Program-made: the position numbers and the translations under genes | Part shown: positions 7,694 through 17,189 of the stretch, piece after piece | How the letters are laid out: each line of letters opens with the position of its first letter | How positions within the stretch are numbered: the stretch's first letter is position 1 | Assembly (NCBI GenBank): GCA_019636335.1 | Contig: JAHBXR010000005.1 | Location: 62,001-126,000, forward strand | Direction of reading: 5' to 3' | Length of the DNA stretch: 64,000 bases | Source: Pirellulales bacterium | GTDB lineage: Bacteria > Planctomycetota > Planctomycetia > Pirellulales > JAEUIK01 | The notes under the pieces: model-generated | What the model saw: the letters and a program-made list of their open reading frames with translations, nothing else | Database searches by the model: none | What the model was told of the DNA's origin: nothing

Positions 7694-7767
7694 TACGCCC
7701 GGCTGGAATCGAACCAGCAACCTGCGGATTAGAAGTCCGCTGCTCTATCCAGTTGAGCTACGGGCGC
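7694..7767 (-). tRNA. tRNA-Arg (anticodon UCU)
   Basis: All four arms can be folded. The acceptor stem GCGCCCG pairs with CGGGCGT including one G-U pair. The D arm is GCTC/GAGC with the GG of the D loop. The anticodon stem GCGGA/TCCGC carries the loop CTTCTAA, giving anticodon UCU, which reads AGA. The T arm GCTGG/CCAGC carries TTCGATT. The discriminator is A at 7694 and CCA is not encoded. The 3' end points toward the integrase gene, making it the probable attachment site of the element on its left. Confidence 0.95.
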
Positions 7768-7922
7768 GTGGATGGCTCGCTCATGCGCGCGAGGTGGATT
7801 AAGGCTATCAGCCCGCTTCCTTTCGGCAAAGGTGGCTGCGCCCCGGGGCGACAAGGCTCCAGCGTTAGGAGCGAACTTGTCCGTGCGGGGTTCGGGCGGA
7901 AGTACCGCGATTCTGGTGGCCT

Positions 7923-8900
7923 TTACTCCGGGACGGGCAAAAACCAGATGTTGCGGTACTGCACGGGCGCCAGATGGAATTGCAACATCAGTGGGCCGGG
8001 CTCGGGCGATTCCGCCTGACCGAGTCCGCTTTCGTGGGGCATTTCGGCTCCGTCGTGAATGGTGACGCCGTTGAGCGCGACGGTGAGCCGGGCGTGGGCC
8101 GTTTTCTTTCCGTCGGCGTCGAATTTCGGCGCGCGAAAGTCGATCTCGTACGTCTGCCAGGCCAGTGGCGGAAAGCACATGTTCAGCCGGGGTTCGTGGA
8201 AGCCGTAGAGACCGCCACACTCGTTGTCCTTCTTGGGCAATCCGAACGAATCGAGAACCTGGACCTCGTAGCGCTTCTGCAGATAGACGCCGCTATTGCC
8301 GCGATCCTGCCCACGATGCTTGGGCATGAAGGGAGTGCGGAACTCGAGGTGGAGCTTGCCGTCGCCGAACGATTCTTTGCTGAACGCACCGGCCGGCAAG
8401 GCGCCACCGGGCAGCACTCGTGCCGAGCGAAAGTGATCGGCCGAGGTGCCATCGAAGAGCACGATGGCGCCTGCGGGGGGCGCGGCGCCGAGCGTGGGAC
8501 TCTTGCGCTCGATTTTTTCCAACACTCCCAACTCCATCCCGCCCGTGTCGTAGATGGTCATCTTGCCGTCGGCGATGATTCCCTTGCCATGTTCCGAGGT
8601 GATGGTCGTGACGCCGTCGGTGGTCTCGCCACGAGCGGAGTTGATGGGCTGCTCTTCGCTACCTGGCTCGCCGGGCAGGCCTCCCATGAAGACAACGGCC
8701 TCGAACTGGCCATCCCCCAGGGCGATGACCTGCACGCCAATCGACTCGCCGGTAGAAAGTTCGCCCATGTACTCGCCTTGCACGGCAAACTCGGGACCGG
8801 CCTTTGCGGGGTCGATCGCGATGCGAACGGGCTTGTCTTCGGCAAACAGGGGAGTGACGAGCACGCTACAGAAGAAGGCAATCACGATCGAGCGCACCAT
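7923..8900 (-). CDS. secreted DUF1080 protein (3-keto-disaccharide hydrolase-like)
   Basis: The protein has 325 residues. An N-terminal signal peptide (VRSIVIAFFCSVLVTPLFA) predicts export. Residues about 25-135 form a family-specific N-terminal region. From about residue 145 comes the DUF1080 jellyroll: IVLFDGTSADHFRS, then HLEFRTPFMP, RGNSGVYLQKRYEVQVLDSF, GGLYGFHEP and a final strand region ending RNIWFLPVPE. DUF1080 (3-keto-disaccharide hydrolase) proteins share the lectin/glycoside hydrolase 16 fold and occur in many copies in planctomycetes. Some act on 3-keto-glycosides or bind polysaccharide; the substrate here is unknown. It is a single gene, divergent from the dehydrogenase gene. 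Confidence 0.8.
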   Translation of the reverse strand: MVRSIVIAFFCSVLVTPLFAEDKPVRIAIDPAKAGPEFAVQGEYMGELSTGESIGVQVIALGDGQFEAVVFMGGLPGEPGSEEQPINSARGETTDGVTTITSEHGKGIIADGKMTIYDTGGMELGVLEKIERKSPTLGAAPPAGAIVLFDGTSADHFRSARVLPGGALPAGAFSKESFGDGKLHLEFRTPFMPKHRGQDRGNSGVYLQKRYEVQVLDSFGLPKKDNECGGLYGFHEPRLNMCFPPLAWQTYEIDFRAPKFDADGKKTAHARLTVALNGVTIHDGAEMPHESGLGQAESPEPGPLMLQFHLAPVQYRNIWFLPVPE

Positions 8901-8981
8901 GCGAACTTGAACCTCGCAGGAAAAAGGAGCAGGAAGGTTCCGGGACCAAGGTCCTAGCTTAGCCTGATCCTAGGGCCTAAA

Positions 8982-9027
8982 AAAAGCCTTGGCAGGCGGA
9001 ACATTCGTTCCACCGGCCAAGGCTTTT
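8982..9027. terminator. bidirectional terminator-like hairpin in a divergent intergenic region
   Basis: A 12-bp perfect stem (8982-8993 and 9016-9027, AAAAGCCTTGGC and its complement) encloses a second stem with arms GGCGGAAC and GTTCCACC. The A/T ends give U-runs on both strands. It lies between genes transcribed away from it in both directions (starts at 8900 and 9259), so it is not at a gene end. It may be a leftover of a lost gene, an insulator, or the end of an unseen small RNA. Apart from this hairpin and a 31-codon ORF ending at 9262, I see nothing in 8901-9258. Confidence 0.6.
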
Positions 9028-9258
9028 CAGGCCGCCGGGGGGGCTCCCTCGCTAAATGCTTTGCTGCAGAGGAGCCGTGGCAGCCTGTCTGGTACGATGC
9101 CCCTCGAGTACAGGGAAAACCAAGGCCTCAACCGGGAAGCTAATCTTCTCGCTACGAGAACATCGCATGTCACTTGTCCAGATCACGACCGAGGCGCTCT
9201 ACCACGCCGCAGGGGAGCACGGACGAATCCCGGAGAAGGCCGGCACGGGTAAGCAACG

Positions 9259-10260
9259 ATGAAGCTGGTCATCTCGCCCGCCATCGACGACGCACGGCTC
9301 GCACGCGTGCGCGAAGCGGCGCCGTCGGCCAAGATCGTCAACGCGACGGATTCTTCCCAGGCGCTGCGCGAAATGGCCGAGGCAGACGCTTTTTTCGGCA
9401 AGCTGACCCCCGAGTTGTTGGCCGCCGCCGGCCGATTGCGATGGGTGCAAACGGCCACGGCCAGTCTCGAACATTACCTGTTCCCGGCGCTGGTCGAACA
9501 TCCTTGTCAATTGACGAACATGCGCGGACTCTACTCTGACGTCATCGCCGATCAGACCTTGGGCTATGTCATCTGTCTCGCTCGGAACTTTCCGCGGTAC
9601 ATGCGTCAGCAGATGGAAGGGCGCTGGGAACCGGCCGGCGGCGAAGCGGCACGTTCGGATTTCATCTCTGGCCCGGGCGTCGTCAGCGCGATGGATCGCG
9701 CGCACCTGCACCTGGCCGATTGCACGCTGGGGATCGTGGGATTAGGGGCCATTGGCCGCGAGATCGCTCGCCGTGCCAGGGCCTTCGGGATGACGATCGT
9801 GGCCGTCGACCCCCAGACGGAAGAGATTCCACCGGGAGTCGAATCGCTCTGGCCCCCCCAGGAATTGCCCAAGCTGCTGGGGGCGAGCGATTTCGTGGTG
9901 ATCGCCGCTCCCCATACTCCCGAGACCGAGGGGCTGTTCCGCCGCGCGCAATTCGAGCAGATGAAGCGCACCGCGTACTTGATCAACATCGGGCGCGGGG
10001 CGATCGTCGTGCTCGACGATCTGACGCAAGCGCTCGGCGCAGGCCAGATCGCCGGTGCGGCACTCGACGTGTGCGAGATCGAACCGTTGCCCCCCGATCA
10101 CCCGCTCTGGCGGATGGACAACGTTATCATCACGCCGCACGTGGCCGGCTGTGCGACAGTGGTGGCCGAGCGTCACCTGGACGTGCTCGTCGAGAATGTC
10201 GGACGATTCTCGCGGGGCGAAGCGCTCATGAATCTTGTCCGCAAGGATCTGTGGTACTGA
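9259..10260 (+). CDS. D-isomer-specific 2-hydroxyacid dehydrogenase
   Basis: The protein has 333 residues, the normal family length, and is cytoplasmic. The NAD-binding Rossmann motif is LGIVGLGAIGRE (about 157-168). The catalytic set is visible: Arg in NIGRGAIVVLDDL, Glu in DVCEIEPLPPDHPLW and His in IITPHVAG. The usual PETEGL loop is also present. Enzymes of this family reduce 2-keto acids or oxidise D-2-hydroxy acids with NAD(P); the substrate cannot be read. A 31-codon frame overlaps its ATG by ATGA, and no strong ribosome site is seen. It stands alone between a divergent DUF1080 gene and a convergent TPR gene. Confidence 0.88.
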   Translation: MKLVISPAIDDARLARVREAAPSAKIVNATDSSQALREMAEADAFFGKLTPELLAAAGRLRWVQTATASLEHYLFPALVEHPCQLTNMRGLYSDVIADQTLGYVICLARNFPRYMRQQMEGRWEPAGGEAARSDFISGPGVVSAMDRAHLHLADCTLGIVGLGAIGREIARRARAFGMTIVAVDPQTEEIPPGVESLWPPQELPKLLGASDFVVIAAPHTPETEGLFRRAQFEQMKRTAYLINIGRGAIVVLDDLTQALGAGQIAGAALDVCEIEPLPPDHPLWRMDNVIITPHVAGCATVVAERHLDVLVENVGRFSRGEALMNLVRKDLWY

Positions 10261-10371
10261 TCCGCGTGGCGTCGGCGACGTGCGAAGTTCCCACCGCGGC
10301 GTGCGAAAAGCCGCCGAGCCGAAAGCCCGCCTCGGGCAACGTCCAACAGAACCTGACTGGCGCACCACCGG

Positions 10372-13299
10372 CTACTTTTGGTCGTCGGTCGAAATTTCGG
10401 CGGCGCGATCGCGCAGGTGGACGCGTGCCAGCGAATAGACCCAGAGACGTTTTTCAGCGGTCTCGGCGCATCGCTGGATCATGGGCCGGCCTTGCTGCGT
10501 GTTGCCGTGTTGTTCGAGCAGGGCGCCCAGGTAATAGTCCATGTCGGCCCGTTCGCTCTTGTTGGCCGAGTCCATCAAAGCCCGATAGCGGACATCGTCG
10601 AGTCGGAATTCGCCGCTGTCGAACATCTCGAGCATCAACGTAGCAACGCCGATCGGCAGGCGGTTCAGATGATTGTCGTTGGTGGCTTTTCTCTTGAGTT
10701 TATCGAGAGCGAGCTTGAGTGTGTGCTGGCACTTTTTCGTGTCGCCCAACCGATCGTAGAGCAAGACCAGGTAGAGTTGAGCGTAGGGCGAAAAATCGTG
10801 CGTCAGCGATTGCCGCATCGCCTGCAGTGCCTTCTCGGTGTCGCCGTCGAGCATGTGGATGACGCCGAGTTGCATCAGGTCGTTGGCGGTGGCCCGCTTG
10901 CCAAGCTCGCGATGGTAGCCAAGGGCCAGCGCTTTCGCTCGCGCGACGTCTCCGTGCCCGGTATTCTTGCACCAGAAGTACCAACCGGTCTGCGAGCTCT
11001 TGTAGCGGACCGACGTATTACGGACGTGACGCTCGGCCGCGGCGTAGTCGCCCAGGCCTTCGTAGCATCGCGCGGCGCAGAGCATGGCCCAGCCGGCGCC
11101 CGATGACGCTGCCGCGTCGGCATAGGGACACGCTTTCTTCCAATCCTTCTGCTCCATGAAGTAGTCGGCCAGCGTCACCCGCACTCGGGCGTGCGTGAGG
11201 CCGAAGTCGTCGCGTTCGAGAACGGCCTCCAGCGTTTTCTGCCACTGGTCGACGTCTCCTTCGTCGAGGTAAAGCTTGGCCATTCTCTCGACGGCCCACA
11301 GGTCGCTCGACCGGTCGAGGAAGCGCGTCAGACAACGGCGCACATCCTCGGTACGTCCTTGCTTGTCGTAGTAGCGCACCAGCGAGCCCAGCACGACAGG
11401 ATGCTGGTCACTCTCGCGATCCCAAGCGTCGATCTGGCTCGCCACGGAGTCGGAGTCATAGCGAATGATTCGTGCTCGGGCCGCGGGAGAATAGGGGCTG
11501 ACTTTCAACAAGCCATGAGCGAAGCCTTTTTTGTTTTCGTCGGTCGCATAGAACATGCACAATTCCATCTCGCGCGCCGCGTTGTCGGCGTGCTGATACG
11601 CGGCATCGAAGGCAAACGCGCCCTGCATGCGCGTGCGATGCGGGCTATCCCACGTGCGACGAATCAAATGCATCTCGGTCATTTCCACATCGACGATGTC
11701 CAGTTCCTCGAATGGAGTCCAGAAGTTGCGCCGATCGCGTTGCGGTTGCAGGGCCGCCGTGGCGATGAAGGCCCGATAGGGATGATTGGCCAGAATCGGT
11801 TCGGCCTGGCGGGCGAACTCCTCGACCGGCACCCCCAAGGTATTCATGAAGAACAGCCCGCGCCGCACCGCGTGGACGAACGAGATATCTTCGATGAATC
11901 GCGCGAGCACGCTCCACGATGGCTCTTGCGTGTCGGCGTCCGGCTTGCCCAGCGTCAGCAGTCGGGCGATAACCTCGGGGTGCGATTCGTAGAGCGAGAG
12001 GATGTCCTTCGTCTGCCAGTGCCGTTCGAGCAGCGGCTGCAACGAATCTCGCTCGGGAAGCAACGCGGGGATACCCTCGGGCATGCCATCCATGTTGTGC
12101 AAGTGCATCGGCAAGGTCGTGGCATGGACCTGCGGACCGTAGACCGTGACGTAGTGCAGGTTGCTCACGCCGCCGGCACCGCACATACCATCGACGATGC
12201 GCAAGCAGTCCGGTACGTGCTGGAGCGACTCGTGTGCCAACCGCAGCGCAAAATCCTCGCCCAGCGTGGCGCCTTCGACACTGAGGCAGCTCAAGAACCA
12301 GGCCAGTTGCGTCTGCTCAGATTCCTCGGTCGCGAGTTGGCGCAAGCGGTCGGTGTCGTAGCGGCAACAGGCGTCGATCAGGCGCACCCAACTCGGCGGC
12401 ACGATCGAACGATCGTCGACGTCGTCTGACTTCTGCTCCCGTTCGGCCTGCGCGAGGTCCTCGAGCGCCAAGCCGTGCAATCCCGTGAGCGCCAGGGCGT
12501 ACGCTCGATGCCACCGCGCCCAGGCCGAATCGCGATCGGCCACGATCAAACGCTGCGCGTACAACAAGGCCCGCGCCTTGAAAACCTTGTGCGAGGCATT
12601 CCAGTGATACTGCGTCAACTGGCCGAGGTTCGCATAGCCGCGCACCAGCGCGCCGAGAGTGGCGGGCGATTCGCCTTCTTCGCGATGGAGCCGATGGAGC
12701 CGCCGCAGGGCGTTGTACTGCGAGAATTCGTTCATCTCTGCCAGCAGCGCCAGGATGACATCGGGCACCTCGACCTCGGGGGCGAGCTTATTCTTTTCGC
12801 CCGCGGCTCCAGCGTCGCGCAGCGCCTGCACGAACTGTCCGCGCGAACGTTCCTCAACCGCGACGGTGATCCCCAAATAATCGACGTCCTCGAGCCGCGA
12901 AAACGGTGAGGCGATCTCTTCGTGATAAACCGGATCGCTGGCGTTGGCGCTTGTCAGGGTCACGCGCACGAACTTTCCGGCAGCACGCGCGGTCAGCACA
13001 TCGAGCAAGAGTTGGTCCGGCCCCGGTTCCTGTGGGAAGGGCTCGCGGAGCGTCTCATCGCGCGTGGCCATGCCCAGCTCGTCGCGTGCCGCGATCAGAA
13101 TGGCCTGCCGCAACAACTCTCGAACGAGCAGCTTGCCGCTCGCTTTCTCGACCGTCAGATCGGGGCGCTGCGTTTCGAGCAGCAGCACCCGCTTGGGCGA
13201 GGTTTGCACGGCGCCGGCCTGCGGTTCGTCGGCAAAGGCAGAGGCCGGCGCGAACGGCGAGCACGCCACCATCAGCGCGGTAAGAAGCGCGCGACTCAT
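10372..13299 (-). CDS. large secreted TPR-rich protein of unknown function
   Basis: The protein has 975 residues. A signal peptide (about residues 1-23, ending ASAFADEP) predicts export to the periplasm or beyond. Residues about 35-150 form an alpha/beta N-terminal domain (KRVLLLETQRPDLTVEKASG, then FVRVTLT). After that the protein is helical with degenerate TPR repeats, clearest in the C-terminal third (YDKQGRTEDVRRCLTRFLDR, LYLDEGDVDQWQKTLEAVLE, YEGLGDYAAAERHVRNTSVR). No catalytic motif is recognised. It is encoded alone, convergent with the dehydrogenase gene and divergent from the ABC exporter genes. It resembles the many secreted repeat proteins of planctomycetes. The role may be scaffolding, but that is a guess. 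Confidence 0.65.
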   Translation of the reverse strand: MSRALLTALMVACSPFAPASAFADEPQAGAVQTSPKRVLLLETQRPDLTVEKASGKLLVRELLRQAILIAARDELGMATRDETLREPFPQEPGPDQLLLDVLTARAAGKFVRVTLTSANASDPVYHEEIASPFSRLEDVDYLGITVAVEERSRGQFVQALRDAGAAGEKNKLAPEVEVPDVILALLAEMNEFSQYNALRRLHRLHREEGESPATLGALVRGYANLGQLTQYHWNASHKVFKARALLYAQRLIVADRDSAWARWHRAYALALTGLHGLALEDLAQAEREQKSDDVDDRSIVPPSWVRLIDACCRYDTDRLRQLATEESEQTQLAWFLSCLSVEGATLGEDFALRLAHESLQHVPDCLRIVDGMCGAGGVSNLHYVTVYGPQVHATTLPMHLHNMDGMPEGIPALLPERDSLQPLLERHWQTKDILSLYESHPEVIARLLTLGKPDADTQEPSWSVLARFIEDISFVHAVRRGLFFMNTLGVPVEEFARQAEPILANHPYRAFIATAALQPQRDRRNFWTPFEELDIVDVEMTEMHLIRRTWDSPHRTRMQGAFAFDAAYQHADNAAREMELCMFYATDENKKGFAHGLLKVSPYSPAARARIIRYDSDSVASQIDAWDRESDQHPVVLGSLVRYYDKQGRTEDVRRCLTRFLDRSSDLWAVERMAKLYLDEGDVDQWQKTLEAVLERDDFGLTHARVRVTLADYFMEQKDWKKACPYADAAASSGAGWAMLCAARCYEGLGDYAAAERHVRNTSVRYKSSQTGWYFWCKNTGHGDVARAKALALGYHRELGKRATANDLMQLGVIHMLDGDTEKALQAMRQSLTHDFSPYAQLYLVLLYDRLGDTKKCQHTLKLALDKLKRKATNDNHLNRLPIGVATLMLEMFDSGEFRLDDVRYRALMDSANKSERADMDYYLGALLEQHGNTQQGRPMIQRCAETAEKRLWVYSLARVHLRDRAAEISTDDQK

Positions 13300-13521
13300 T
13301 ATGCTCCCCCCTAATGCTCATGGCGCACGAGATTGCCACACATATCTTAGCTGGCTTTTGTGCGCGGCACCAATTTTCCGCGTGGCGCATCGTCGCCACC
13401 GCGGAGAACCGTCGCAGGACCGTGGCTGACGCGGATGCCGAAGATTCGCTCCGCAGGTACCCCGGGTCTCTCCCTACGCTATGATGACTGCTTCCGCACG
13501 CCGCCCGGAGCAGAGACACCG

Positions 13522-14292
13522 ATGAACCTGGCGATCGAAACACAGCAACTGACGCGCTATTTCAACGAAACGTGCGCGGTCAACGGCATCGATCTGTCCG
13601 TCGAACGGGGAACGTTCTACGGCTTTCTGGGACCCAATGGCGCCGGCAAGTCGACCACGATCAAGATGCTGACGGGCCTGCTGGCCCCGACCAGCGGTCG
13701 CATGAGCGTCCTGGGGCGGAACCTGCTCGATCCGCGCGAATCGCTCGAGGCTAAACGCCATCTCGGGGTGATCCCCGAGGATCTGGCCCTGTTCGACAAC
13801 CTGACGGCGCGCGAGTACCTCACGTTCGTTGGCCGCATTCATCTCATGCCGCGCGAGACGATCCGCAGCCGCATCGACGAGTTACTCGCGCTGCTCGCCC
13901 TCGAAGACAACGACAAGAAGCTCACGCTCGAGTTTTCGCACGGGATGAAGAAGAAGCTGGCCATGGCCGCGGCCCTGCTCCCCAATCCCGATCTGCTGTT
14001 CCTCGACGAGCCCTTCGAAGGAGTCGACGCGGTCACGTCGCGCGTCATTCGCGACCTGCTGGCCGGGTTCGTCGCCCGCGGCTCGACCGTCTTTCTCACG
14101 TCGCACGTGCTCGAGATCGTCGAACGACTTTGCACGCACGTGGGGATCATCGTGCGCGGCCAGCTCGTGGAGCAGGGCTCGCTCGACAGCATTCGCCGCG
14201 GGGGCTCGCTGGAAGACCGCTTTCTACAACATGCCGGCGCTGATATCGAGGCGACGCACAAGCTCAACTGGCTCGAGGGGACGACCTCGTGA
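13522..14292 (+). CDS. ABC transporter ATP-binding protein (exporter type)
   Basis: The protein has 256 residues from the ATG at 13522; the open frame upstream runs through non-coding-looking sequence. Walker A is GPNGAGKSTT, the signature is the slightly divergent EFSHGMKKKLAMA, Walker B is LLFLDEPFEGVD, and the switch His is in VFLTSHVLEIVERL. This is the CcmA/NatA-like class that energises two-component exporters. Its stop overlaps the start of the permease gene by four bases (GTGA), so the two are translationally coupled and should form one complex. Cargo is unknown. Confidence 0.92.
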   Translation: MNLAIETQQLTRYFNETCAVNGIDLSVERGTFYGFLGPNGAGKSTTIKMLTGLLAPTSGRMSVLGRNLLDPRESLEAKRHLGVIPEDLALFDNLTAREYLTFVGRIHLMPRETIRSRIDELLALLALEDNDKKLTLEFSHGMKKKLAMAAALLPNPDLLFLDEPFEGVDAVTSRVIRDLLAGFVARGSTVFLTSHVLEIVERLCTHVGIIVRGQLVEQGSLDSIRRGGSLEDRFLQHAGADIEATHKLNWLEGTTS

Positions 14293-16124
14293 ACACGAGC
14301 CAACTGAGTGCCCTCGTCTGGCTGCGTTGGCGGCTGATGGCGAACCAGATTCGCCGCGGCGGCGCTATGACGGCCGTGCCGGTAATCGCTATCACGATCG
14401 TCTCGCTGCTGGCCAGTGGGTTGATGTTCGCGATGAGCCTCGTCTTGGGGCTGCTCTTGTTTCCCAGAATCACGACGCCCCAGTTGCTGTTCGCCTGGGA
14501 TGGCCTGGTCGTGACCTTTTCGTTCTTCTGGATGATCGGCCTGCTGACCGAACTACAACGCACCGAGACGCTGACGATCTCGAAGTTCCTGCACCTGCCG
14601 ATCTCGGTGAATGGCGCCTTTCTGATCAACTACGTCAGCTCGTTGCTGCGCGTCAGCATGGTGATCTTTCTGCCGGGCATGATCGGCTGCTGGCTGGCGT
14701 TGATCTGGGCCCAAGGGCCCGCGATGGTGCTCGGGCTGCCGTTGATCGTGGCTTTCCTGCTGATGGTCACGGCGCTGACCTATCAGTTTCAGGGCTGGCT
14801 GGCGACGTTGATGGCCAATCCGCGCCGCCGGCGCACGATCATCGTGGTGAGCACGCTGGTGTTCGTCTTGGTGTTTCAACTTCCCTACCTGCTGAACGTC
14901 TTTGGTGGCGCGCGGATCCACGAGCGCGCCGCCGAGTCGAGGACGCTCTTGAACGATCTCAAGCAATTGGAGCGTGAAGCGACTCAGCAGGCTATCGGCC
15001 CCGCGGAGTTGGTGCAGCGGCAAAACGAGTTGATCGAACGTCATCAACAGGCCGCGCAGCAGGCCGACCGCGCGCGAGAGGCCGCCTGGGAGCGCGCCGG
15101 TCGAATCGCCAATGTCGTGATCCCGCTCGGTTGGCTGCCCCTGGGGATCCTGTCGATTGCCGAAGCGAACTGGGGGATCGTGGCCTTGGCCATGCTCGGC
15201 ATGACGCTGATCGGCAGCGCGAGCTTGTGGCGGGCGTACCACACGACACTCCGCATCTACCAGGGTCAGTACACCGCGGCGCGGATGCCCGTCGCCAGGC
15301 CGGCCCGAGCGAGCAGCCCCGCAAGCTTGCTGCTGGTCGAACGGCACGTGCCGTGGTTCTCGGAGCCGGTCTCGGCGATCGCGTTGACGGGGTTCCGTTC
15401 GCTGCTGCGCGCGCCCGAGTCGAAAATGATGCTGCTTTCTCCCGTGCTCCTGACGTTCATCTTCGGCTCGATGCTGTATCGCCACGGTCTCGAGATCCCA
15501 CCGCCGGCACGTCCCTTTCTTGGCGTCGCGGCCATGGCGGTGGTCCTCTTCGGCATGTTGCAGTTGATGGCCAATCAGTTCGGTTTCGATCGGGACGGTT
15601 TTCGCGTCTTCGTGCTGTGTCCGGTGCCGCGTCGCGACATTCTGCTGGGCAAGAACCTGTCGTTCCTTCCGTTCGCGGTGGCGATGGCGGCCACAATGCT
15701 GGCCCTCGTGCAATGGGTCGTGCCGCTCCGGATCGACCATCTGCTCGCCATGATCCCCCAGTTTCTGTCGATGTTCTTCTTCTATTGTCCGGTGGCGAAC
15801 GTGCTCTCGATCTACGCCCCGATGCACATCGCGGCCGGGACGATGAAGCCCTCGAATCCGCGACTTCTGCCGATCTTCCTGCAATTGTTCCTCGTGGCAT
15901 TCCTGGTTCCGCTGTTTCAACTGCCGACGCTCTTGCCGCTGGCGGTCGAGACGGTCCTGGTGCAGTTCAAGGTGATCGAGCGCGTGCCGGTCTTTCTGCT
16001 GCTGGCAGTCCTCGAGTGCGGGGGAGTGCTGCTGGTCTATCGTCTTTTTCTGACCTGGCAGGGAGAATTGCTCGAGCGCCGCGAACAGGCGATTCTACAG
16101 ACCGTGACCAGCCGGCCGACGTGA
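14289..16124 (+). CDS. ABC exporter permease
   Basis: The protein has 611 residues from a GTG overlapping the ATPase stop. It has about ten to twelve hydrophobic segments in two halves. They are separated by a charged, helix-prone stretch (about residues 215-275, rich in Glu, Gln and Arg) likely to form a cytoplasmic coiled coil. Membrane runs include PVIAITIVSLLASGLMFAMS, LLFAWDGLVVTFSFFWMIGL and MAVVLFGMLQLMANQFGF. The size and layout match large ABC-2-type permeases that pair with CcmA-like ATPases. An esterase gene follows after 32 bases and may share the transcript. Confidence 0.85.
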   Translation: MNTSQLSALVWLRWRLMANQIRRGGAMTAVPVIAITIVSLLASGLMFAMSLVLGLLLFPRITTPQLLFAWDGLVVTFSFFWMIGLLTELQRTETLTISKFLHLPISVNGAFLINYVSSLLRVSMVIFLPGMIGCWLALIWAQGPAMVLGLPLIVAFLLMVTALTYQFQGWLATLMANPRRRRTIIVVSTLVFVLVFQLPYLLNVFGGARIHERAAESRTLLNDLKQLEREATQQAIGPAELVQRQNELIERHQQAAQQADRAREAAWERAGRIANVVIPLGWLPLGILSIAEANWGIVALAMLGMTLIGSASLWRAYHTTLRIYQGQYTAARMPVARPARASSPASLLLVERHVPWFSEPVSAIALTGFRSLLRAPESKMMLLSPVLLTFIFGSMLYRHGLEIPPPARPFLGVAAMAVVLFGMLQLMANQFGFDRDGFRVFVLCPVPRRDILLGKNLSFLPFAVAMAATMLALVQWVVPLRIDHLLAMIPQFLSMFFFYCPVANVLSIYAPMHIAAGTMKPSNPRLLPIFLQLFLVAFLVPLFQLPTLLPLAVETVLVQFKVIERVPVFLLLAVLECGGVLLVYRLFLTWQGELLERREQAILQTVTSRPT

Positions 16125-16156
16125 ATTACGTACCCCCATTCTCGCGGAGAAACGCG

Positions 16157-17164
16157 ATGTCTTTTCAAAACCCGCACGCGCGGCTTCGGCTGACTTGGGG
16201 CATGCTCGTGGCGACGCTCGCGCTCGCCGCGCCGGCCGTGGCCTTCGCCCAGCGCAATCCTCCACCGACGCGCGAGGACGTGGCCTATGGCCCCCACGAA
16301 CGGAACGTGCTCGACCTGTGGCAGGCGAAGTCGGAGGCGCCGACTCCGCTCTTGATCTTCATCCACGGGGGCGGGTTCGTGCAGGGAGACAAGAGTGGAG
16401 TCCGCCGCAACCCGGTGATTCGCGAGTGTCTGGCCCAGGGCATTTCGTTCGCCTCGATCAACTACCGCTTCCGCGAACACGCGCCGATCCAGGACATCTT
16501 GCGCGACGCCGCCCGGGCCGTGCAGTATCTACGCCATCATGCGCGGGAGTTGCATCTCGATCCCGAGCGCATCGCGTCGTACGGCAGTTCGGCCGGCGCG
16601 GGGACGAGCCTGTGGCTGGCGTTCCACGACGATCTCGCCGATCCGCAGTCCGAGGATCCCGTGCTGCGCGAATCGTCTCGTTTGACGGCGGCAGGCTGCC
16701 TGGACGGACAGGTGTCGTACGACCTGCGCGATTGGGCCAAGTACGTGGGTGCCTCGCCTTTTGAACGCACCAGGGCAGAGCGTTTGCAGTTCTACGGTTT
16801 TGCGAACGAAGAGGAAGCGAGCACGCCCGAGGGGGAATCCACCATGCGCGATTGCAGCATGATCGACCTGATTTCTGCCGACGATCCGCCGGTGGCGGCG
16901 GCCTGCGCGGTGCCGAATGTCGAGTCGACCGCACGCTCCGACTACGTACACCATCCCCAACATGCGATCTCGATCGGCGAGCGCTGCAAGAAGCACGGCG
17001 TCGAGTGCCAACTGTTTCTGCTCGATGACGAAACGAGCCAGCATCTTACCAACGAGACGCGCGAGCGTGCCCGTCGCGAGCAGGCCGTGGCGGTGGTCAA
17101 GTTTTTGCTCGCTAAGCTCAACGCATCCCAAGACTCGGCGCCGGCCAGCCGATCGCGAGACTGA
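16157..17164 (+). CDS. secreted alpha/beta hydrolase, carboxylesterase-like
   Basis: The protein has 335 residues. The ATG at 16157 has GGAGA upstream; the long open frame before it overlaps the permease gene out of frame. A signal peptide (residues 1-31, ending AVAFAQ) predicts export. The oxyanion motif HGGG is at 70-73 in FIHGGGFVQGD. The nucleophile elbow GSSAG places Ser145. A late His in ETSQHLTNET is the likely catalytic His. This is the BD-FAE/hormone-sensitive-lipase type of fold, acting on ester bonds of carbohydrates or lipids. It follows the ABC exporter genes by 32 bases and may be in their operon. Confidence 0.82.
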   Translation: MSFQNPHARLRLTWGMLVATLALAAPAVAFAQRNPPPTREDVAYGPHERNVLDLWQAKSEAPTPLLIFIHGGGFVQGDKSGVRRNPVIRECLAQGISFASINYRFREHAPIQDILRDAARAVQYLRHHARELHLDPERIASYGSSAGAGTSLWLAFHDDLADPQSEDPVLRESSRLTAAGCLDGQVSYDLRDWAKYVGASPFERTRAERLQFYGFANEEEASTPEGESTMRDCSMIDLISADDPPVAAACAVPNVESTARSDYVHHPQHAISIGERCKKHGVECQLFLLDDETSQHLTNETRERARREQAVAVVKFLLAKLNASQDSAPASRSRD

Positions 17165-17189
17165 GTGGGTCGGTGGACATCGGTAGTTC

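Noticed and set aside
8554..8957. Long plus-strand frames antisense to the DUF1080 gene
   Set aside because: They are shadow frames caused by high GC; the minus-strand product has a signal peptide and clear family motifs.
9167..9262. 31-codon ORF overlapping the dehydrogenase start by ATGA
   Set aside because: The ribosome site is weak and no homology is recognised; coupling is possible but one overlap is weak evidence.
14553..15920. 455-codon minus-strand frame across the ABC permease
   Set aside because: It is Arg/His/Gln-rich with no fold, while the plus-strand frame has membrane helices and is coupled to the ATPase.
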